From NCBI RefSeq assembly GCF_900094945.1, contig NZ_FMAQ01000008.1, forward strand, positions 1 to 64,000: 64,000 nt of DNA, read 5' to 3'. A program made the position numbers and the translations under genes. Of this stretch, positions 1 to 12,118 are shown piece after piece. The stretch comes from Gilliamella bombicola. Lineage in GTDB: Bacteria > Pseudomonadota > Gammaproteobacteria > Enterobacterales > Orbaceae. Numbering within the stretch: position 1 is the first letter of the stretch; the number at the start of each line of letters is the position of its first letter. The notes under the pieces are model-generated. The model saw only the letters and a program-made list of their open reading frames with translations, did no database searches and was not told where the DNA came from.

Positions 1-92
1 ATCAAGTGCAAGCACTCATGTTACCGTTCGACTTGCATGTGTTAAGCCTGCCGCCAGCGTTCAATCTGAGCCATGATCAAACTCTTCAATTT
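1..92 (-). rRNA. rrs: 16S ribosomal RNA, 5' end (partial)
   Basis: The complement reads AAATTGAAGAGTTTGATCAT and continues with the GGCTCAG, GAACGCTGGCGG and CATGCAAGTCGAACGG blocks of the bacterial 16S 5' end, including the universal 27F primer site. The mature 5' end is placed at 92 by comparison with E. coli. Only about 90 nucleotides are inside the window; the rest lies beyond position 1. Confidence 0.97.
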
Positions 93-350
93 AAAGTTTG
101 ATGCTCAATAACTGTCTCTGACATATTCAAATGAATCTTCAGTGTCACTTATCAAGACTTGATTTTTTTAAGTCCGTAGACTTTTAATTCTTCGTCTCGC
201 AAGTGCCCACACAGATTGTCTGTTTCTTCTTTTTAAAGAGCTGACAGCTTCTATTTTTAATCAACTTTTCGCTGATTTAGTTTGCTGTCTCAAGGGTTGC
301 GTATGTTACTCACTTCACTCGTATACGTCAACCCCTATTTTAGAAATTTT
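93..350 (-). promoter_or_regulatory. rRNA operon P1 promoter and leader
   Basis: On the minus strand a -35 TTGACG (326-331) and a -10 TAACAT (303-308) are separated by exactly 17 nt. An A/T-rich UP-like tract lies upstream and a GC-containing discriminator (ACGCAACCC) follows, as expected for growth-rate-regulated rrn P1 promoters. The leader carries a boxA-like GCTCTTTAAAAA (230-241), the usual antitermination signal. No clear terminator separates purT from this promoter, and both point the same way. Confidence 0.8.
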
Positions 351-394
351 GCTTTTTTTAAATTGAATGATTGCTTTTTGCACAAAACAACCAA

Positions 395-1576
395 TTACAA
401 GGTTATTTTTACTTGTTTTACTACATTAATGGCCTTACTAATCGCTTCCTTGACCGTTACCGATTTAGCTAACGCAACGCCCATCCTTCTTGTTCCTTTT
501 ACTTCTGGTTTACCAAATAGACGTAAATCAGTTTGTGGATCATTCAATGCTTTATCTAAATTAGCAAAGGAGACTTGTTTTGAATCGCCTTCTACGATTA
601 AAACAGCTGAAGCACTTGCACCATATTGTTCAATAATAGGAATTGGTAACCCCAATATGGCTCTAGTATGTAATGCAAATTCAGATAAATTTTGTGAAAT
701 AAGTGTAACCATACCAGTATCATGAGGACGAGGAGAAACCTCGTTAAACCATACTTGATCTCCTTTAACAAATAATTCCACACCAAACAAGCCTCGCCCT
801 CCTAAGGCATCAGTTATTTTGGTTGCAATATCTTTTGCTAAGATTAATGCCTTGTTAGACATTTGTTGTGGTTGCCAAGATTCTCGGTAATCACCTTTTT
901 CTTGGCGATGTCCAATAGGTTCACAAAATGAGACGCCATGAATATGCCTGACGGTCAATAATGTCACTTCATAATCAAAATCTATAAAGCCTTCAATAAC
1001 TACTTTTCCACCACCGGCTCGCCCACCTTCTTGTGCATATGTCCATGAAGATTCAATATCTGCTTCACCTCTTAATAGCGATTGTCCTTTACCAGAAGAG
1101 CTCATAACGGGTTTGACTAAACAAGGAAAACCAATTTCTTTGACTGCTTTTCTAAATTCAGTTGCATTTGCAGCAAATCGATAAGGTGAGGTTGGTAATT
1201 TTAATTTTTCCGCTGCAAGTCGACGAATTCCCTCACGATTCATGGTTAGTTGTGCTGCTTTTGCTGTTGGAATAACCGTAAAACCTTCTTCTTCCAACTC
1301 AATGAGTGTAGATGTTGCAATAGCTTCAATTTCTGGAACAATATAATCTGGATTTTCTGCTTCAATGACTTTTCTTAAAGCATCCCCATCAAGCATATTA
1401 ACAATGTGGTACCGATGAGCAACTTGCATCGCAGGCGCATTTGCATAACGATCAACGGCAATAACCTCACACCCCAATCGTTGTAACTCAATGACAACTT
1501 CTTTAGCAAGTTCGCCCGCACCGCAAAGTAATACTTTAGTTGAAGTTGGTGATAATGGTGTTCCTAGTTTAGTCAT
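395..1576 (-). CDS. purT: formate-dependent phosphoribosylglycinamide formyltransferase PurT
   Basis: PurT makes formyl-GAR from GAR, formate and ATP, a folate-independent alternative to PurN in purine synthesis. The 393-residue protein has the family length and an ATP-grasp layout: an N-terminal PreATP part ([20 protein letters not shown], about residues 17-36), then [12 protein letters not shown] in the ATP-binding subdomain and a late [15 protein letters not shown] segment. The ATG start has an AGAGGAAA ribosome site. It stands alone between purA and the rRNA promoter. Family membership is clear from sequence; activity is inferred. Confidence 0.95.
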   Translation of the reverse strand: MTKLGTPLSPTSTKVLLCGAGELAKEVVIELQRLGCEVIAVDRYANAPAMQVAHRYHIVNMLDGDALRKVIEAENPDYIVPEIEAIATSTLIELEEEGFTVIPTAKAAQLTMNREGIRRLAAEKLKLPTSPYRFAANATEFRKAVKEIGFPCLVKPVMSSSGKGQSLLRGEADIESSWTYAQEGGRAGGGKVVIEGFIDFDYEVTLLTVRHIHGVSFCEPIGHRQEKGDYRESWQPQQMSNKALILAKDIATKITDALGGRGLFGVELFVKGDQVWFNEVSPRPHDTGMVTLISQNLSEFALHTRAILGLPIPIIEQYGASASAVLIVEGDSKQVSFANLDKALNDPQTDLRLFGKPEVKGTRRMGVALAKSVTVKEAISKAINVVKQVKITL

Positions 1577-1619
1577 AATTTCCTCTTACGCAGTGAGTTT
1601 TTCTGGAAAACAACATCCT

Positions 1620-1650
1620 AAAAACAAAAAATCGGGACAATTATCCCGAT
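1620..1650 (-). terminator. Rho-independent terminator after purA
   Basis: A 7-bp stem (ATCGGGA / TCCCGAT, 1631-1650 on the plus strand, 6-nt loop) is followed on the minus strand by a run of T with one G interruption (1621-1630). It sits just downstream of the purA stop and ends the hfq-hflXKC-purA direction of transcription. Confidence 0.85.
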
Positions 1651-1665
1651 TTGATTGATGCTAAA

Positions 1666-2967
<1,302 letters not shown>

Positions 2968-2984
2968 TTATTTATCTCATTCAA

Positions 2985-3923
2985 TTATTTATTAGATTTT
3001 AGTTTCATATATTGAAAAAATTCACTATCAGGGCTAATAACCATAATATCATTACCTGTAAAGCTTTGTTCATAAGCCTTTAAACTACGAATAAAGCTAA
3101 AAAACTCTATATCTTTACCAAAAGCATCCGTATAAAGTTTAGCGGCATTGGCATCGCCTTCACCACGAATAACTTGAGATTCGCGTTCAGCTTCAGATAA
3201 TATCTTTGTTACTTCCAGTATAGTCTCTGCTTGTATTTCATTTACTACCTGAACACCTTGAGAATGCTGTTCTTCTTTCATTTTATCATAAATAGATTTA
3301 GATATTTCTTGAGGAAATCTAACATTCTTTATACGAATATCAATAACTTCAATACCAAAAGATCTTATACTTATTTCATTATTTTCAGTATCTTTTTCAG
3401 CCTCATTGGCAAGATTTCCTGTTGATTTATTTTCAACCACCGCCTGAGCAAGGCCATTTAATGCATCTTTAATACTTACCAAGATAGAATTATGAGAGCT
3501 ATTATTTGTGTTATTAAGAATATCAATGATATCTAATTTACCAATTTCAGCCTTTAAACGACTATTTAAACGAGTAGACAATAAGTTTTCAATATTATTA
3601 TTTCCTGCAATAGCTTTATAGTATTGATTAAAATCAACGACTCTCCATTGCACAAAATAATCAATAATTAATTCTTTATTATCATGAGTTATGAGTTTTT
3701 GTTCGTGATCTAACTTACTAGAATTATTTATAGTTTGGATTTTAGCATCAACAACTTTGACATTATCCATTCCTGGAACTTTAAAATGTAATCCAGGCTC
3801 TGATACACTTATAATTTTATTAAATCGTAAAACAATACCACGTGTTCCCTCTTCGACAACATAAGTACTAGACAAAAACACACCAACTAAAATCAATATT
3901 ACAGGAATCAATAATTTGCGCAT
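2985..3923 (-). CDS. hflC: HflC, SPFH-domain regulator of FtsH protease
   Basis: HflC forms with HflK a large periplasm-facing inner-membrane assembly that surrounds and modulates the FtsH protease. A single N-terminal membrane segment (about residues 5-22, LIPVILILVGVFLSSTYVV) is followed by an SPFH/prohibitin domain (TRGIVLRFNKI through the QVVNEIQAETILEV helices) and a C-terminal tail with RGEGDANAAKLYTDAFGKD. At 312 residues it is slightly shorter than E. coli HflC. The ATG has a perfect AAGGAG and lies 10 nt after the hflK stop. Confidence 0.95.
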   Translation of the reverse strand: MRKLLIPVILILVGVFLSSTYVVEEGTRGIVLRFNKIISVSEPGLHFKVPGMDNVKVVDAKIQTINNSSKLDHEQKLITHDNKELIIDYFVQWRVVDFNQYYKAIAGNNNIENLLSTRLNSRLKAEIGKLDIIDILNNTNNSSHNSILVSIKDALNGLAQAVVENKSTGNLANEAEKDTENNEISIRSFGIEVIDIRIKNVRFPQEISKSIYDKMKEEQHSQGVQVVNEIQAETILEVTKILSEAERESQVIRGEGDANAAKLYTDAFGKDIEFFSFIRSLKAYEQSFTGNDIMVISPDSEFFQYMKLKSNK

Positions 3924-3933
3924 ATTTATCTCC

Positions 3934-5151
3934 TTACTTCCCTATAAACCGCGGAGTTCGTGCAGTATTTCCAAGATTGGAATTATCTGTACTATTTTTA
4001 GCCTCTTTTGGTAATTCCTGTGTTGTCTGAGACTGATCTTTTACTGCTTCAGAAGAATTCGGCATATCTTTACTATTTGAGTTTGGTAAAGTCAATGGCT
4101 CAGGATTTTTTTCATTTTTGTTTTTTAACAGTTGATCTAATGGTAGAACCACCGAATTTCCGCTTTTATCATTAACTATAATTTTGCTAGTCTTAGATAA
4201 TATTCTTTCCATAGTTTCAATATATAGACGTTCTTTTGTAAGTTCGGGAGCCTCTTTATATTGTGATAAGACTTTTTCAAAACGAACTACATCGCCAGCG
4301 GCTTCAAGTTCCACTTTAACTTTATATGCATTTGCATTAGCTAAAATTACGGCTGATTGAGCTTTTGCTTCTTGAATTTGTGTGGTTTTTTTAGTTGTAG
4401 CATTGTTTATTTCACGTTTTTTATCTTCTTGAGCTTTCATAATACCATTAAAAGCTTCTTGTACTGTTGTAGAAGGACGAACTGATTGGAAATTAATATC
4501 TACTATATTAATGCCCATATCATAATTATTGATAATATTAGTCAATTCATCTTTTATACGGTTTACTAATGTCAAACTGTCATTAGTAAAAACACCCTTC
4601 ATACCAAATCTATCAAATTCAGTACGCAAAGCGCTATCCGCTGCTTGTTGTAGGCTATCTTTAACATTAGTAACATTAAATAAATATTTAATTGGATCGA
4701 CGATACTATATTCTACCTTCATCTCAACAAAGTCCAAATCGTCACCGGTTGTTATCATAAAGCCGTCTAGATTAAAATTTCGCGTACTTTGTACATCAAC
4801 TTTATACACTTTATCAATTAATGGTGGATTCCAATTTAACCCAGGTTGAAGAATTTCGGGTTGAACTTTACCAAATCGAGTAATTACCCCAAGTTCACTT
4901 TGATTAATCGTATAAAAACCGCTTACACCCCAAATCATAACGAGTAAAAAGACTACCGATAGAATAATTTTAGTAGTATTCATCGGTAATTTAATTCCAG
5001 AACTACCTCTATTATTACCAAAATTACCTTTTTTTAAGAATCCCTTAACTTTATCAATTAAACCATTAGAAGAATTATTAGCCGGTTTTTTGTTATTATT
5101 ACCCCATGGGTCGTTATCTTGTCCGTTATTGCCGGGCTGATTCCACGCCAT
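3934..5151 (-). CDS. hflK: HflK, SPFH-domain regulator of FtsH protease
   Basis: HflK is the partner of HflC in the FtsH-regulating membrane complex. The N-terminus is Asn/Gly-rich and cytoplasmic (MAWNQPGNNGQDNDPWG), as in E. coli HflK. One membrane segment follows (about 58-80, TKIILSVVFLLVMIWGVSGFY), then the SPFH domain starting NQSELGVITRFGK. The tail after residue 340 is Pro/Ser/Asn-rich and low in complexity. The ATG has a GGAG site. It sits between hflX and hflC in the conserved order, with 23-nt and 10-nt gaps, consistent with one transcript. Confidence 0.95.
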   Translation of the reverse strand: MAWNQPGNNGQDNDPWGNNNKKPANNSSNGLIDKVKGFLKKGNFGNNRGSSGIKLPMNTTKIILSVVFLLVMIWGVSGFYTINQSELGVITRFGKVQPEILQPGLNWNPPLIDKVYKVDVQSTRNFNLDGFMITTGDDLDFVEMKVEYSIVDPIKYLFNVTNVKDSLQQAADSALRTEFDRFGMKGVFTNDSLTLVNRIKDELTNIINNYDMGINIVDINFQSVRPSTTVQEAFNGIMKAQEDKKREINNATTKKTTQIQEAKAQSAVILANANAYKVKVELEAAGDVVRFEKVLSQYKEAPELTKERLYIETMERILSKTSKIIVNDKSGNSVVLPLDQLLKNKNEKNPEPLTLPNSNSKDMPNSSEAVKDQSQTTQELPKEAKNSTDNSNLGNTARTPRFIGK

Positions 5152-5174
5152 ATATTATATGCTCCATTTAACAA

Positions 5175-6470
5175 TTAGTTGTTATTTTGCTTATTGATTA
5201 AGTATAACAGATCTGGTTCTTGTTTACAGAGGCGATTCCATTCAATAGAGGGAATTCTCACATCTAGATGAAAACTACCATCCTCATTAATAAATTCATT
5301 TTCTACTGCATTTAACTGATATAAACGACTTCTTAGTTTTGCTAAATAAGCTGGCACACTCAAATGGCAAACCTGAATTTGCTTAGCAAGCCTTTCTTTT
5401 AAAGCAATCAATAACAGATCTAATCCTAAACCATTTTGCGCTGAAATCCAAACTCGAATCGGAATACCATTTTCATCTCGATCAATACTTGGTTGTTTAC
5501 CCTCTATCAAATCGATTTTATTCATAACAAGTAATGTTGGTATTTCGTATGCATTAATTTCGAGCAAAACGTCATCAACGGCATGCATATTATCCAATAA
5601 ATTAGGATCAGCTGCATCAACAACATGTAATAGCAATGTTGCTTCCTGCGTTTCAAGTAATGTTGCTTTAAAAGCCGCTATAAGATCATGTGGCAAATGG
5701 CGAATAAAACCAACCGTATCTGCTAAAACAACTTCGCCAACATCATCAACAATAATTCGTCGTAGTGTTGGATCGAGTGTAGCAAATAACTGATCAGCTG
5801 CATATACATCAGCATTTGTTAATGCATTAAATAATGTTGATTTACCCGCATTAGTATAACCAACTAAAGATACTGTTGAGAGATCAGCTTTATTTCTTGA
5901 TTGACGATTTTGATTTCGCTGTTTTTCAACTTTTGCAAGCCTTGATAAAATCAACTGAATACGATGACGAATCAGTCGTCTATCAGTTTCCAATTGCGTT
6001 TCACCAGGACCTCGTAAGCCAATCCCACCTTTTTGTCGTTCTAAATGCGTCCAACCTCGAACTAATCGAGTCGAAAGATGTTGTAACTGTGCTAACTCGA
6101 CTTGCAATTTACCTTCATGTGTTCGGGCTCGTTGTGCAAAAATATCAAGAATTAATCCTGTTCTATCAACAACACGACATTTACACAACTGTTCGAGGTT
6201 GCGTTCTTGTGAGGGGGTTAAAGTATGATTTACTAAAATAACAGAAGCATCAAGTTGATTAACTTTTTCAGCGATTTCCTGTGCTTTACCTTCACCAACA
6301 AAATATTTGGTTTGAGGCGATTTTCTTGAAGTTGTTACAATATCGAGAATATCTATTTGAGCAGAAGAAACTAATACTTCAAACTCTTTTAGATCCTCGA
6401 TATCGTTTTCTTGAGGGAAGAATACATGGACTAATAAGGCAGTTTCACCGCCTTTATATCGCTCAAACAA
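5175..6470 (-). CDS. hflX: ribosome-associated GTPase HflX
   Basis: HflX is a GTPase that splits stalled 70S ribosomes under stress. The N-terminal HflX domain ([39 protein letters not shown]) precedes a GTPase core with [10 protein letters not shown] (P-loop), DTVGF (G3) and NKID (G4). The 431-residue length fits E. coli HflX. The start is TTG at 6468-6470: it has a GGAG site 7 nt upstream and places FERYKGGE against the E. coli N-terminus FDRYDAGE; no better-placed ATG exists nearby. Confidence 0.95.
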   Translation of the reverse strand: MFERYKGGETALLVHVFFPQENDIEDLKEFEVLVSSAQIDILDIVTTSRKSPQTKYFVGEGKAQEIAEKVNQLDASVILVNHTLTPSQERNLEQLCKCRVVDRTGLILDIFAQRARTHEGKLQVELAQLQHLSTRLVRGWTHLERQKGGIGLRGPGETQLETDRRLIRHRIQLILSRLAKVEKQRNQNRQSRNKADLSTVSLVGYTNAGKSTLFNALTNADVYAADQLFATLDPTLRRIIVDDVGEVVLADTVGFIRHLPHDLIAAFKATLLETQEATLLLHVVDAADPNLLDNMHAVDDVLLEINAYEIPTLLVMNKIDLIEGKQPSIDRDENGIPIRVWISAQNGLGLDLLLIALKERLAKQIQVCHLSVPAYLAKLRSRLYQLNAVENEFINEDGSFHLDVRIPSIEWNRLCKQEPDLLYLINKQNNN

Positions 6471-6488
6471 TCAGATTCTCCAGAAATA

Positions 6489-6734
6489 TCAGCTTTCGCC
6501 TTCCTCTTCGGGTTGAGATAACAATCCAGAAATAGGTCTAGATGGTACGACTGTTGAGATAGCATGTTTATATACCATTTGACTTACAGTATTTTTTAAC
6601 AAAATAACAAACTGATCGAATGATTCAATTTGTCCTTGTAACTTGATACCATTAACTAAATAGATTGATACAGGAATGTGTTCTCGACGAAGCAAATTTA
6701 GATAAGGATCTTGTAATGACTGCCCTTTTGACAT
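6489..6734 (-). CDS. hfq: RNA chaperone Hfq
   Basis: Hfq is a hexameric Sm-like protein that pairs small RNAs with mRNAs. The Sm1 and Sm2 motifs are intact: Q8, [19 protein letters not shown] (28-46) and YKHAIST (55-61), whose Y55, K56 and H57 are the proximal-face RNA-binding residues. At 81 residues it lacks most of the long disordered C-terminal tail of E. coli Hfq (102 residues) and ends in an acidic PEEEGES tip. AAAGGAT precedes the ATG. A 262-nt very AT-rich gap separates it from miaA, so it likely has its own promoter there. Confidence 0.97.
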   Translation of the reverse strand: MSKGQSLQDPYLNLLRREHIPVSIYLVNGIKLQGQIESFDQFVILLKNTVSQMVYKHAISTVVPSRPISGLLSQPEEEGES

Positions 6735-6996
6735 GAGTTTATCCTTTAAGATGATAATAATATGAAGATAAAATAACTATATAAAAAATAAATATCTATT
6801 TAACTTTAAATATAAGATACCTATAACATATACCAAAATAACATAAAAAACTCAGCTCTTAAACCTGCCAATTGAAATTTATGCAAAAATAACTAAAAAT
6901 TTAATAAATTTACAAAAATAAAACAAAAAAAAGCTAAAAAATCGCACAAATCTAAAATTTCTTTACAAAATAAAAAAGAATTATTTTCAATACGAC

Positions 6997-7911
6997 TCAA
7001 AAAATATGATCAAAAGCACTATCCGTAATACTATTACTATCTAACCATGTTATAGGTTGTTTCCACCCCCGAAGCCACGTAATTTGTCTTTTAGCTAATT
7101 GACGAGTAGCGCAAATGCCTTTAAAAACCATTTCATCATAACTGGTCTCACCATTTAAATATTCCCACATTTGGCGATACCCCACACAACGAATAGAAGG
7201 CAAATTTAAATGCAAATCAGATCGCTGCATAAGCAGTTTTACTTCATCTTCAAAGCCTTGATCTAGCATCTGTAAAAAACGTTGTTCAATTCGTTTATGT
7301 AACTGTGCCCGATCTTGCGGCATAATAGCAAACTGCATAATATCATAAGGTAATGCTTCACCGCTTTCTTGTGTCAGTTCAGTTAGACTCTTACCCGAGA
7401 TTAAATAAACTTCTAAAGCACGATTAAGGCGCTGTGGATCGTTAGGATGAATTCTTTTAGCCGAAATGGGATCGACTTTTTTTAGTTCATCGTGAATCGC
7501 TTGCCAACCTAATTTATTGGCTTTTTCTTCTATTTGTTCACGAATTTCACTATTAGCCGCTGGAAGTGGTGAAAGCCCTTCAATTAACGCTTTAAAATAA
7601 AGCATTGTCCCACCAACTAACAATGGAATTCGACCTTTTTTTAGTGATTTTTCAATTTCTACAATTGCATCATGCCTAAAATTAGCCGCTGAATAACTCT
7701 CTGCGGGATCACAAATATCAATCAATTTATGTGGATAATTTTGTTGCTCTTTTTTAGTTGGCTTTGCGGTACCAATATCCATACCGCGATAAATCAAAGC
7801 AGAATCGACACTAATAATATCAATAGGATAACGATCGTAAAGCGCCATAGCAAATGCCGTTTTACCGGATGCTGTTGGTCCCATTAACGAAATAATTTTT
7901 GGTTTATTCAT
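6997..7911 (-). CDS. miaA: tRNA dimethylallyltransferase MiaA
   Basis: MiaA adds a dimethylallyl group to A37 of tRNAs reading UNN codons; MiaB, also in this window (19442-20869), then methylthiolates the product. The P-loop GPTASGKT is at residues 11-18, followed by [18 protein letters not shown] and [10 protein letters not shown]. The length (304) is typical. Its ATG overlaps the mutL stop by 4 nt (ATGA), giving translational coupling. Confidence 0.96.
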   Translation of the reverse strand: MNKPKIISLMGPTASGKTAFAMALYDRYPIDIISVDSALIYRGMDIGTAKPTKKEQQNYPHKLIDICDPAESYSAANFRHDAIVEIEKSLKKGRIPLLVGGTMLYFKALIEGLSPLPAANSEIREQIEEKANKLGWQAIHDELKKVDPISAKRIHPNDPQRLNRALEVYLISGKSLTELTQESGEALPYDIMQFAIMPQDRAQLHKRIEQRFLQMLDQGFEDEVKLLMQRSDLHLNLPSIRCVGYRQMWEYLNGETSYDEMVFKGICATRQLAKRQITWLRGWKQPITWLDSNSITDSAFDHIF

Positions 7912-9758
7912 GATAAAATTGATTGAGTTAAAGATTGTATATCAATCGGATATAAAAATGATTCTTGTTGTAATAGATTAATATCTATCTCTTCTAATTG
8001 AGCAAGCAACGGAATGACTTTAGCCACACTCCAGATCATAGTGTGATTATCATCATACTGATTAGCTAACCAAGCCGCTATTTGTGTAGGATCTAACTCT
8101 CCATTTTTTGAATCGGATATAAAAGCAATTAATGCCGGTAATAATTGCTGCCAATTGATAGTGCGCAACATTTTAGGAACATTTTGCAAATACAATTTTG
8201 CTTTATCAATATAAAAATCAAAACCTAAAAAATTCAACTGAGGTTGATAACTGGAAAGCACTTGCTGCTCTTTACTATTAATTAAAATTGTTAATGGGAT
8301 AAGCAATTTTTCAGAGTCTTGTGATAATAGTTTAATTGCAGTCACTTTTTGCTGAGCAATAGTTAATTTCATCAACATTAATTTTTGCTGATTATCTTCA
8401 TACTTTTCAAGCAGTGCAATATCAGGATGAATAACTGTTAATACTCGACCAAACTGTACTAATGATGAACTATCAAGTTGCTGTTGTAATGATTGTAGCG
8501 GAGTATTTCGTTTAGGAAATAATGCTTCAATAACCGCTTTTTGTGGTGCTGTTATTCCATCATCTTCTGCCAATAAACATGACTGTTTTTGCTCAATTTG
8601 CACTGTCTTTTGGGGAAGAGCAACATTGACTAACTCACCATATAATGCATTTTCTTTAGCATAATTGCTTGGTTTTTTCGATAATTGGCTACTTGTTTTA
8701 TAAGAATTAGCAACCGTTTTTTGATTAAAGATATTCTCACCGGCAGCTTGTCGATTGGGTGTTATGGTTACTTTTTCTTCTGTTACAGATAAATTTGATT
8801 CAAGGGCCATCACAATCGCTTGATAAACAAAATCATGAACCAGTCTTGCTTCATGAAAACGGACTTCATGTTTGGCTGGGTGAACATTAACATCAACTTG
8901 TTTTGGATCAATTTGTAAAAACACCACATAACTTTGTTGTTCATTCGTACGACTGATGTAAGCCTGACGCAATGCATGATTAAGTAATTTATCTTTGATG
9001 ACCCGCCCATTAACATAAAAATATTGCCAATCACTACTTTCACTACTGGTGACCCAACCTTGAATGAGTAAATCATCATGCTGCCAATCTAGTTTTACAG
9101 CTTTTTGCATAAAAGATCGGCCACAAACTAATTCGACTCTTTTTTCAAGAGTTGATGAACGATACTGCTTAACGAGTTTACCATTATGTTGTAAATTAAA
9201 GGTAACATCAGGACGTGTAAGTGCAATACGCCGAACAAACTCTTCAATATGCATAAACTCAGTTTTTTCTGTTTTTAAAAAACGACGTCTTGCCGGTGTA
9301 TTATAAAACAGATCTAGTACTTCGACAGTCGATCCTACTGGATGGGCTGCAGGTTTAATCATCGGCTTCATATCCCGCCCTTCAGCATAAACTTGCCATG
9401 CTTCGGATTGTTCAGCGGTACGTGAAGTTAATGTCAATCTAGCAACCGAACTTATACTCGCTAGCGCCTCACCACGAAACCCAAGACTAATAATTGCGTC
9501 TAAATCATCTAGCGTACTGATTTTACTTGTCGCATGACGAGCAAGTGCCAACGCTAATTCATCTTTAGCAATACCACAACCATTATCACGAATACGAATT
9601 AATTTGCAGCCACCTTGCTCAAGGTCAATATCTATTTGAGTACTACCCGCATCAAGGCTATTTTCAACTAACTCTTTGATGACAGACGCGGGACGTTCTA
9701 CCACCTCACCAGCAGCAATTTGATTGGCTAATTGGGGAGAAAGGATATGAATTGGCAT
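7908..9758 (-). CDS. mutL: DNA mismatch repair protein MutL
   Basis: MutL couples MutS mismatch recognition to MutH and UvrD. The N-terminal GHKL ATPase has the expected motifs: [36 protein letters not shown], and [14 protein letters not shown] variable linker spans about residues 340-430, followed by the C-terminal dimerisation domain. The 616-residue length is normal. There is no metal-binding DQHAxxER motif, so it fits the non-endonuclease enterobacterial type that depends on MutH and Dam. It overlaps amiB by 1 nt and miaA by 4 nt. Confidence 0.96.
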   Translation of the reverse strand: MPIHILSPQLANQIAAGEVVERPASVIKELVENSLDAGSTQIDIDLEQGGCKLIRIRDNGCGIAKDELALALARHATSKISTLDDLDAIISLGFRGEALASISSVARLTLTSRTAEQSEAWQVYAEGRDMKPMIKPAAHPVGSTVEVLDLFYNTPARRRFLKTEKTEFMHIEEFVRRIALTRPDVTFNLQHNGKLVKQYRSSTLEKRVELVCGRSFMQKAVKLDWQHDDLLIQGWVTSSESSDWQYFYVNGRVIKDKLLNHALRQAYISRTNEQQSYVVFLQIDPKQVDVNVHPAKHEVRFHEARLVHDFVYQAIVMALESNLSVTEEKVTITPNRQAAGENIFNQKTVANSYKTSSQLSKKPSNYAKENALYGELVNVALPQKTVQIEQKQSCLLAEDDGITAPQKAVIEALFPKRNTPLQSLQQQLDSSSLVQFGRVLTVIHPDIALLEKYEDNQQKLMLMKLTIAQQKVTAIKLLSQDSEKLLIPLTILINSKEQQVLSSYQPQLNFLGFDFYIDKAKLYLQNVPKMLRTINWQQLLPALIAFISDSKNGELDPTQIAAWLANQYDDNHTMIWSVAKVIPLLAQLEEIDINLLQQESFLYPIDIQSLTQSILS

Positions 9759-10525
9759 TAATGCTGTTCTCCAAATTTTGGATTTTGCTTAACGTAATTT
9801 TTTATACCTTGATAGATAGTTTTAGCTATCTTATCTTGATGGTCATTACTACCAAGCAAACTTTCTTCATTTTGATTAGAAATAAAGCCAACTTCAACTA
9901 AAATCGATGGGATATCTGGTGAACGTAATACACCTAAACTTGCATGTTCTGGAGCAGATTTATGTAACTTTATTGTTCCTTTCATCTCTTTTAACACTTG
10001 CTTTGCTAACTCGTAACCCACTTGTTGAGAATAAGAAAATTGTAAATCTAACACAGCTTGGCTTAAATGAGGATCATGATCATCACTAAGCACATCACCA
10101 GCTCCACCTAATAATTGCGACTGTTTTTCATCTTGTTCAAGCCAACGACCAAGTTCCGTGTCAGCACGTTTAGTTGACAAAACCCAGATCGAAGCACCAG
10201 ATGCATTTCTATTTGGTGCAGCATCGGCATGAATTGAAACTAATAAATTAGCTTTATTTTTACGAGCGATTTCGGATCGTTGCGAAACAGAAATAAAATT
10301 ATCGCTAGTACGAGTTAGAACCCCCTTAAAGTTAGGGTCTTTGTTTAACAAATTAGTCAATTTTTTTGCAATTGAAAACGTAACAGTTTTTTCATATAAC
10401 TTATTTTTTCCTATTGCGCCAGAATCTTTACCACCATGCCCCGCATCAACGGCAATCACAACTTTAGCTGCATAAGCAGAGCTACAAAGCAGTAATAACA
10501 TAAAAAAAGTGATTAGTTTTTTCAT
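9758..10525 (-). CDS. amiB: N-acetylmuramoyl-L-alanine amidase, AmiB position
   Basis: A periplasmic zinc amidase that cleaves septal peptidoglycan during daughter-cell separation. A Sec signal peptide ([17 protein letters not shown]) leads into an Amidase_3 domain with [15 protein letters not shown] (zinc His), [11 protein letters not shown] (zinc His) and VEVGFISN (catalytic Glu). The insert between about residues 130 and 170 corresponds to the autoinhibitory helix relieved by EnvC/NlpD-type activators. The order tsaE-amiB-mutL is that of E. coli, but this protein has 255 residues and lacks the N-terminal AMIN domain of E. coli AmiB, so its septal targeting may differ. Confidence 0.9.
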   Translation of the reverse strand: MKKLITFFMLLLLCSSAYAAKVVIAVDAGHGGKDSGAIGKNKLYEKTVTFSIAKKLTNLLNKDPNFKGVLTRTSDNFISVSQRSEIARKNKANLLVSIHADAAPNRNASGASIWVLSTKRADTELGRWLEQDEKQSQLLGGAGDVLSDDHDPHLSQAVLDLQFSYSQQVGYELAKQVLKEMKGTIKLHKSAPEHASLGVLRSPDIPSILVEVGFISNQNEESLLGSNDHQDKIAKTIYQGIKNYVKQNPKFGEQH

Positions 10526-10545
10526 TGTCTTTTTATTGTTTATTT

Positions 10546-11037
10546 CTATTGTGATAAATTAATAATCGCTTGACCTTTTTCGCTTGCTACCTGCACAGAA
10601 GCTGTACGTTCAAATGCTAAATAAGCCAAATGGACTTCAAGATCAGCACTAGGTAAGATACCATTTGCTTGCTCTGGCCACTCAATTAAACAAATCGATC
10701 GTGAAGAAAAATATTCACGAATCCCCATAAACTCTAGCTCTTCTGGATCACAAAGTCTATACAAATCAAAATGATAAACAGAAAAATTATCAAAATGATA
10801 GGGTTCTACTAATGTATAAGTTGGACTTTTTACGTTACCTGTGTGACCTAATTGTTGTAAAAAGCCACGACTAAAAGTCGTTTTACCTGCACCAAGATCG
10901 CCAATTAAATAGATAACAATAGTATCATCATGTTTAGACAAATAGTTTAAACACAGTTTGGCAAGCTTACTACCAAACAAAATCGTTTGTTGCTCATCGG
11001 TTAAAATAATCGGATTCATGATGAACTCTTTGCTCAA
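10546..11037 (-). CDS. tsaE: tRNA threonylcarbamoyladenosine biosynthesis ATPase TsaE
   Basis: TsaE is the ATPase that cycles the TsaB-TsaD complex in t6A37 synthesis on ANN-decoding tRNAs; TsaC, the first enzyme, is encoded at 11551. The Walker A motif GDLGAGKT is near residue 46, followed by [14 protein letters not shown] and the HFDLYRL segment. A TTG start at 11035-11037 has a strong AAGGAG 7-8 nt upstream. An ATG at 11017-11019 ([10 protein letters not shown]) is the alternative and aligns closely with the E. coli N-terminus. It heads the amiB-mutL-miaA run. Confidence 0.94.
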   Translation of the reverse strand: MSKEFIMNPIILTDEQQTILFGSKLAKLCLNYLSKHDDTIVIYLIGDLGAGKTTFSRGFLQQLGHTGNVKSPTYTLVEPYHFDNFSVYHFDLYRLCDPEELEFMGIREYFSSRSICLIEWPEQANGILPSADLEVHLAYLAFERTASVQVASEKGQAIINLSQ

Positions 11038-11150
11038 TAAATACTCCTTATTATATACTAATAACCATTAAATATGTACCAAACAGATAATCTAGATTTT
11101 ATCAAAAAGTTTCAAGAAAACTTACGTTTTAATATAAAAAGTGAAAAATA

Positions 11151-11432
11151 ATGCTACATACAATATCGACAGCAAATCCTTCAACCATAAATCCACAATT
11201 AATATCGGCACAAGATGCCGTATTGTTCTGGCAAAATGGCGTTATTCTGGCTATACAAAATAATCCATTATTAAATGATATTATCCATAAAACCGAGCAT
11301 TGCTATATAATTAACAGTGATATTAAAGCACGAGGCCTAAGTAATATTATCGATTCAAGGCTTAAAATTATTAATATGCAACAGGTCGTTGAACTTACAG
11401 CTAACCATTTTCCACAAATGAACTGGGAATGA
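11151..11432 (+). CDS. tusB: TusB/DsrH-family sulfur relay protein
   Basis: TusB is one of three subunits of TusBCD, which passes sulfur from TusA to TusE for 2-thiolation of tRNA U34. The 93-residue protein begins MLHTI and ends MNWE, matching the family ends (MLHTL...W), with WQNGVILAIQNN and KARGLSNII in the DsrH-fold positions. No tusC or tusD lies next to it, so it is separated from its usual tusDCB operon. The upstream ribosome site is weak. It diverges from tsaE across a 113-nt gap. Confidence 0.75.
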   Translation: MLHTISTANPSTINPQLISAQDAVLFWQNGVILAIQNNPLLNDIIHKTEHCYIINSDIKARGLSNIIDSRLKIINMQQVVELTANHFPQMNWE

Positions 11433-11550
11433 CTATAGACCATAGCATTCACTATTGTCACCATTTAAAAGCTAAATCATGCTAATTTGCAAAACCTAAA
11501 ACCTAGGTTTAATATAAATATTAATTGTACTCAGTTAATATTCAAATTTA

Positions 11551-12114
11551 ATGGCTAATTTATTAACGCTATCGGAAATAAGTAATTATTTAAAAAATGG
11601 TGAAGTGATCGCTTACCCAACTGAAGCCGTTTTTGGTCTAGGTTGTGATCCGGATAGTGAATCAGCCGTATTAAAGTTACTACAACTAAAACAACGATCA
11701 ATAGATAAAGGTTTGATTTTAATTGCTAGTTGTTACCAACAACTAGTTCCTTATATAGATCAATCAGCCATTACCAATGAACAAAAACAGTTAGCACTTA
11801 CTAGCTGGCCTGGACCTGTTACTTGGGTTTTTCCTAAAAATAAAAATACGCCTTATTTTTTGACAGGTAAATTTGATTCTATTGCGGTACGCGTCACTAA
11901 TCATCCTTTAGTTTGCAAGCTTTGTGATCTTTATGGCAAACCGATTGTGTCAACTAGTGCTAATCTTTCTACTCATAATCCTTGCAAAACTGCCATCGAA
12001 GTCGCCAAACAATTTGGTCCATATTTCCCAATTTTAGCCGGTGACACAGGTCATCGATCACAACCATCGCAAATTAAAGACATCAAAACAGGGCAAATCA
12101 TTCGGCAAGGGTAA
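11551..12114 (+). CDS. tsaC: L-threonylcarbamoyladenylate synthase TsaC
   Basis: TsaC (YrdC/RimN) makes threonylcarbamoyl-AMP from threonine, bicarbonate and ATP for t6A. The YrdC fold is shown by [21 protein letters not shown] (17-37), [26 protein letters not shown] and [13 protein letters not shown]. The 187-residue length matches the short enterobacterial form without a C-terminal Sua5 extension. It ends 4 nt before the anmK start, so the two are probably translated from one message. Confidence 0.94.
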   Translation: MANLLTLSEISNYLKNGEVIAYPTEAVFGLGCDPDSESAVLKLLQLKQRSIDKGLILIASCYQQLVPYIDQSAITNEQKQLALTSWPGPVTWVFPKNKNTPYFLTGKFDSIAVRVTNHPLVCKLCDLYGKPIVSTSANLSTHNPCKTAIEVAKQFGPYFPILAGDTGHRSQPSQIKDIKTGQIIRQG

Positions 12115-12118
12115 CTTT

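Noticed and set aside
282-725. Plus-strand open frame of 147 codons
   Set aside because: It lies antisense to the 3' end of purT and the rRNA promoter, with no ribosome site and no family resemblance.
12041-12118. Longer N-terminus for anmK
   Set aside because: This part lies inside tsaC, is not conserved, and a good ribosome site precedes ATG 12119.
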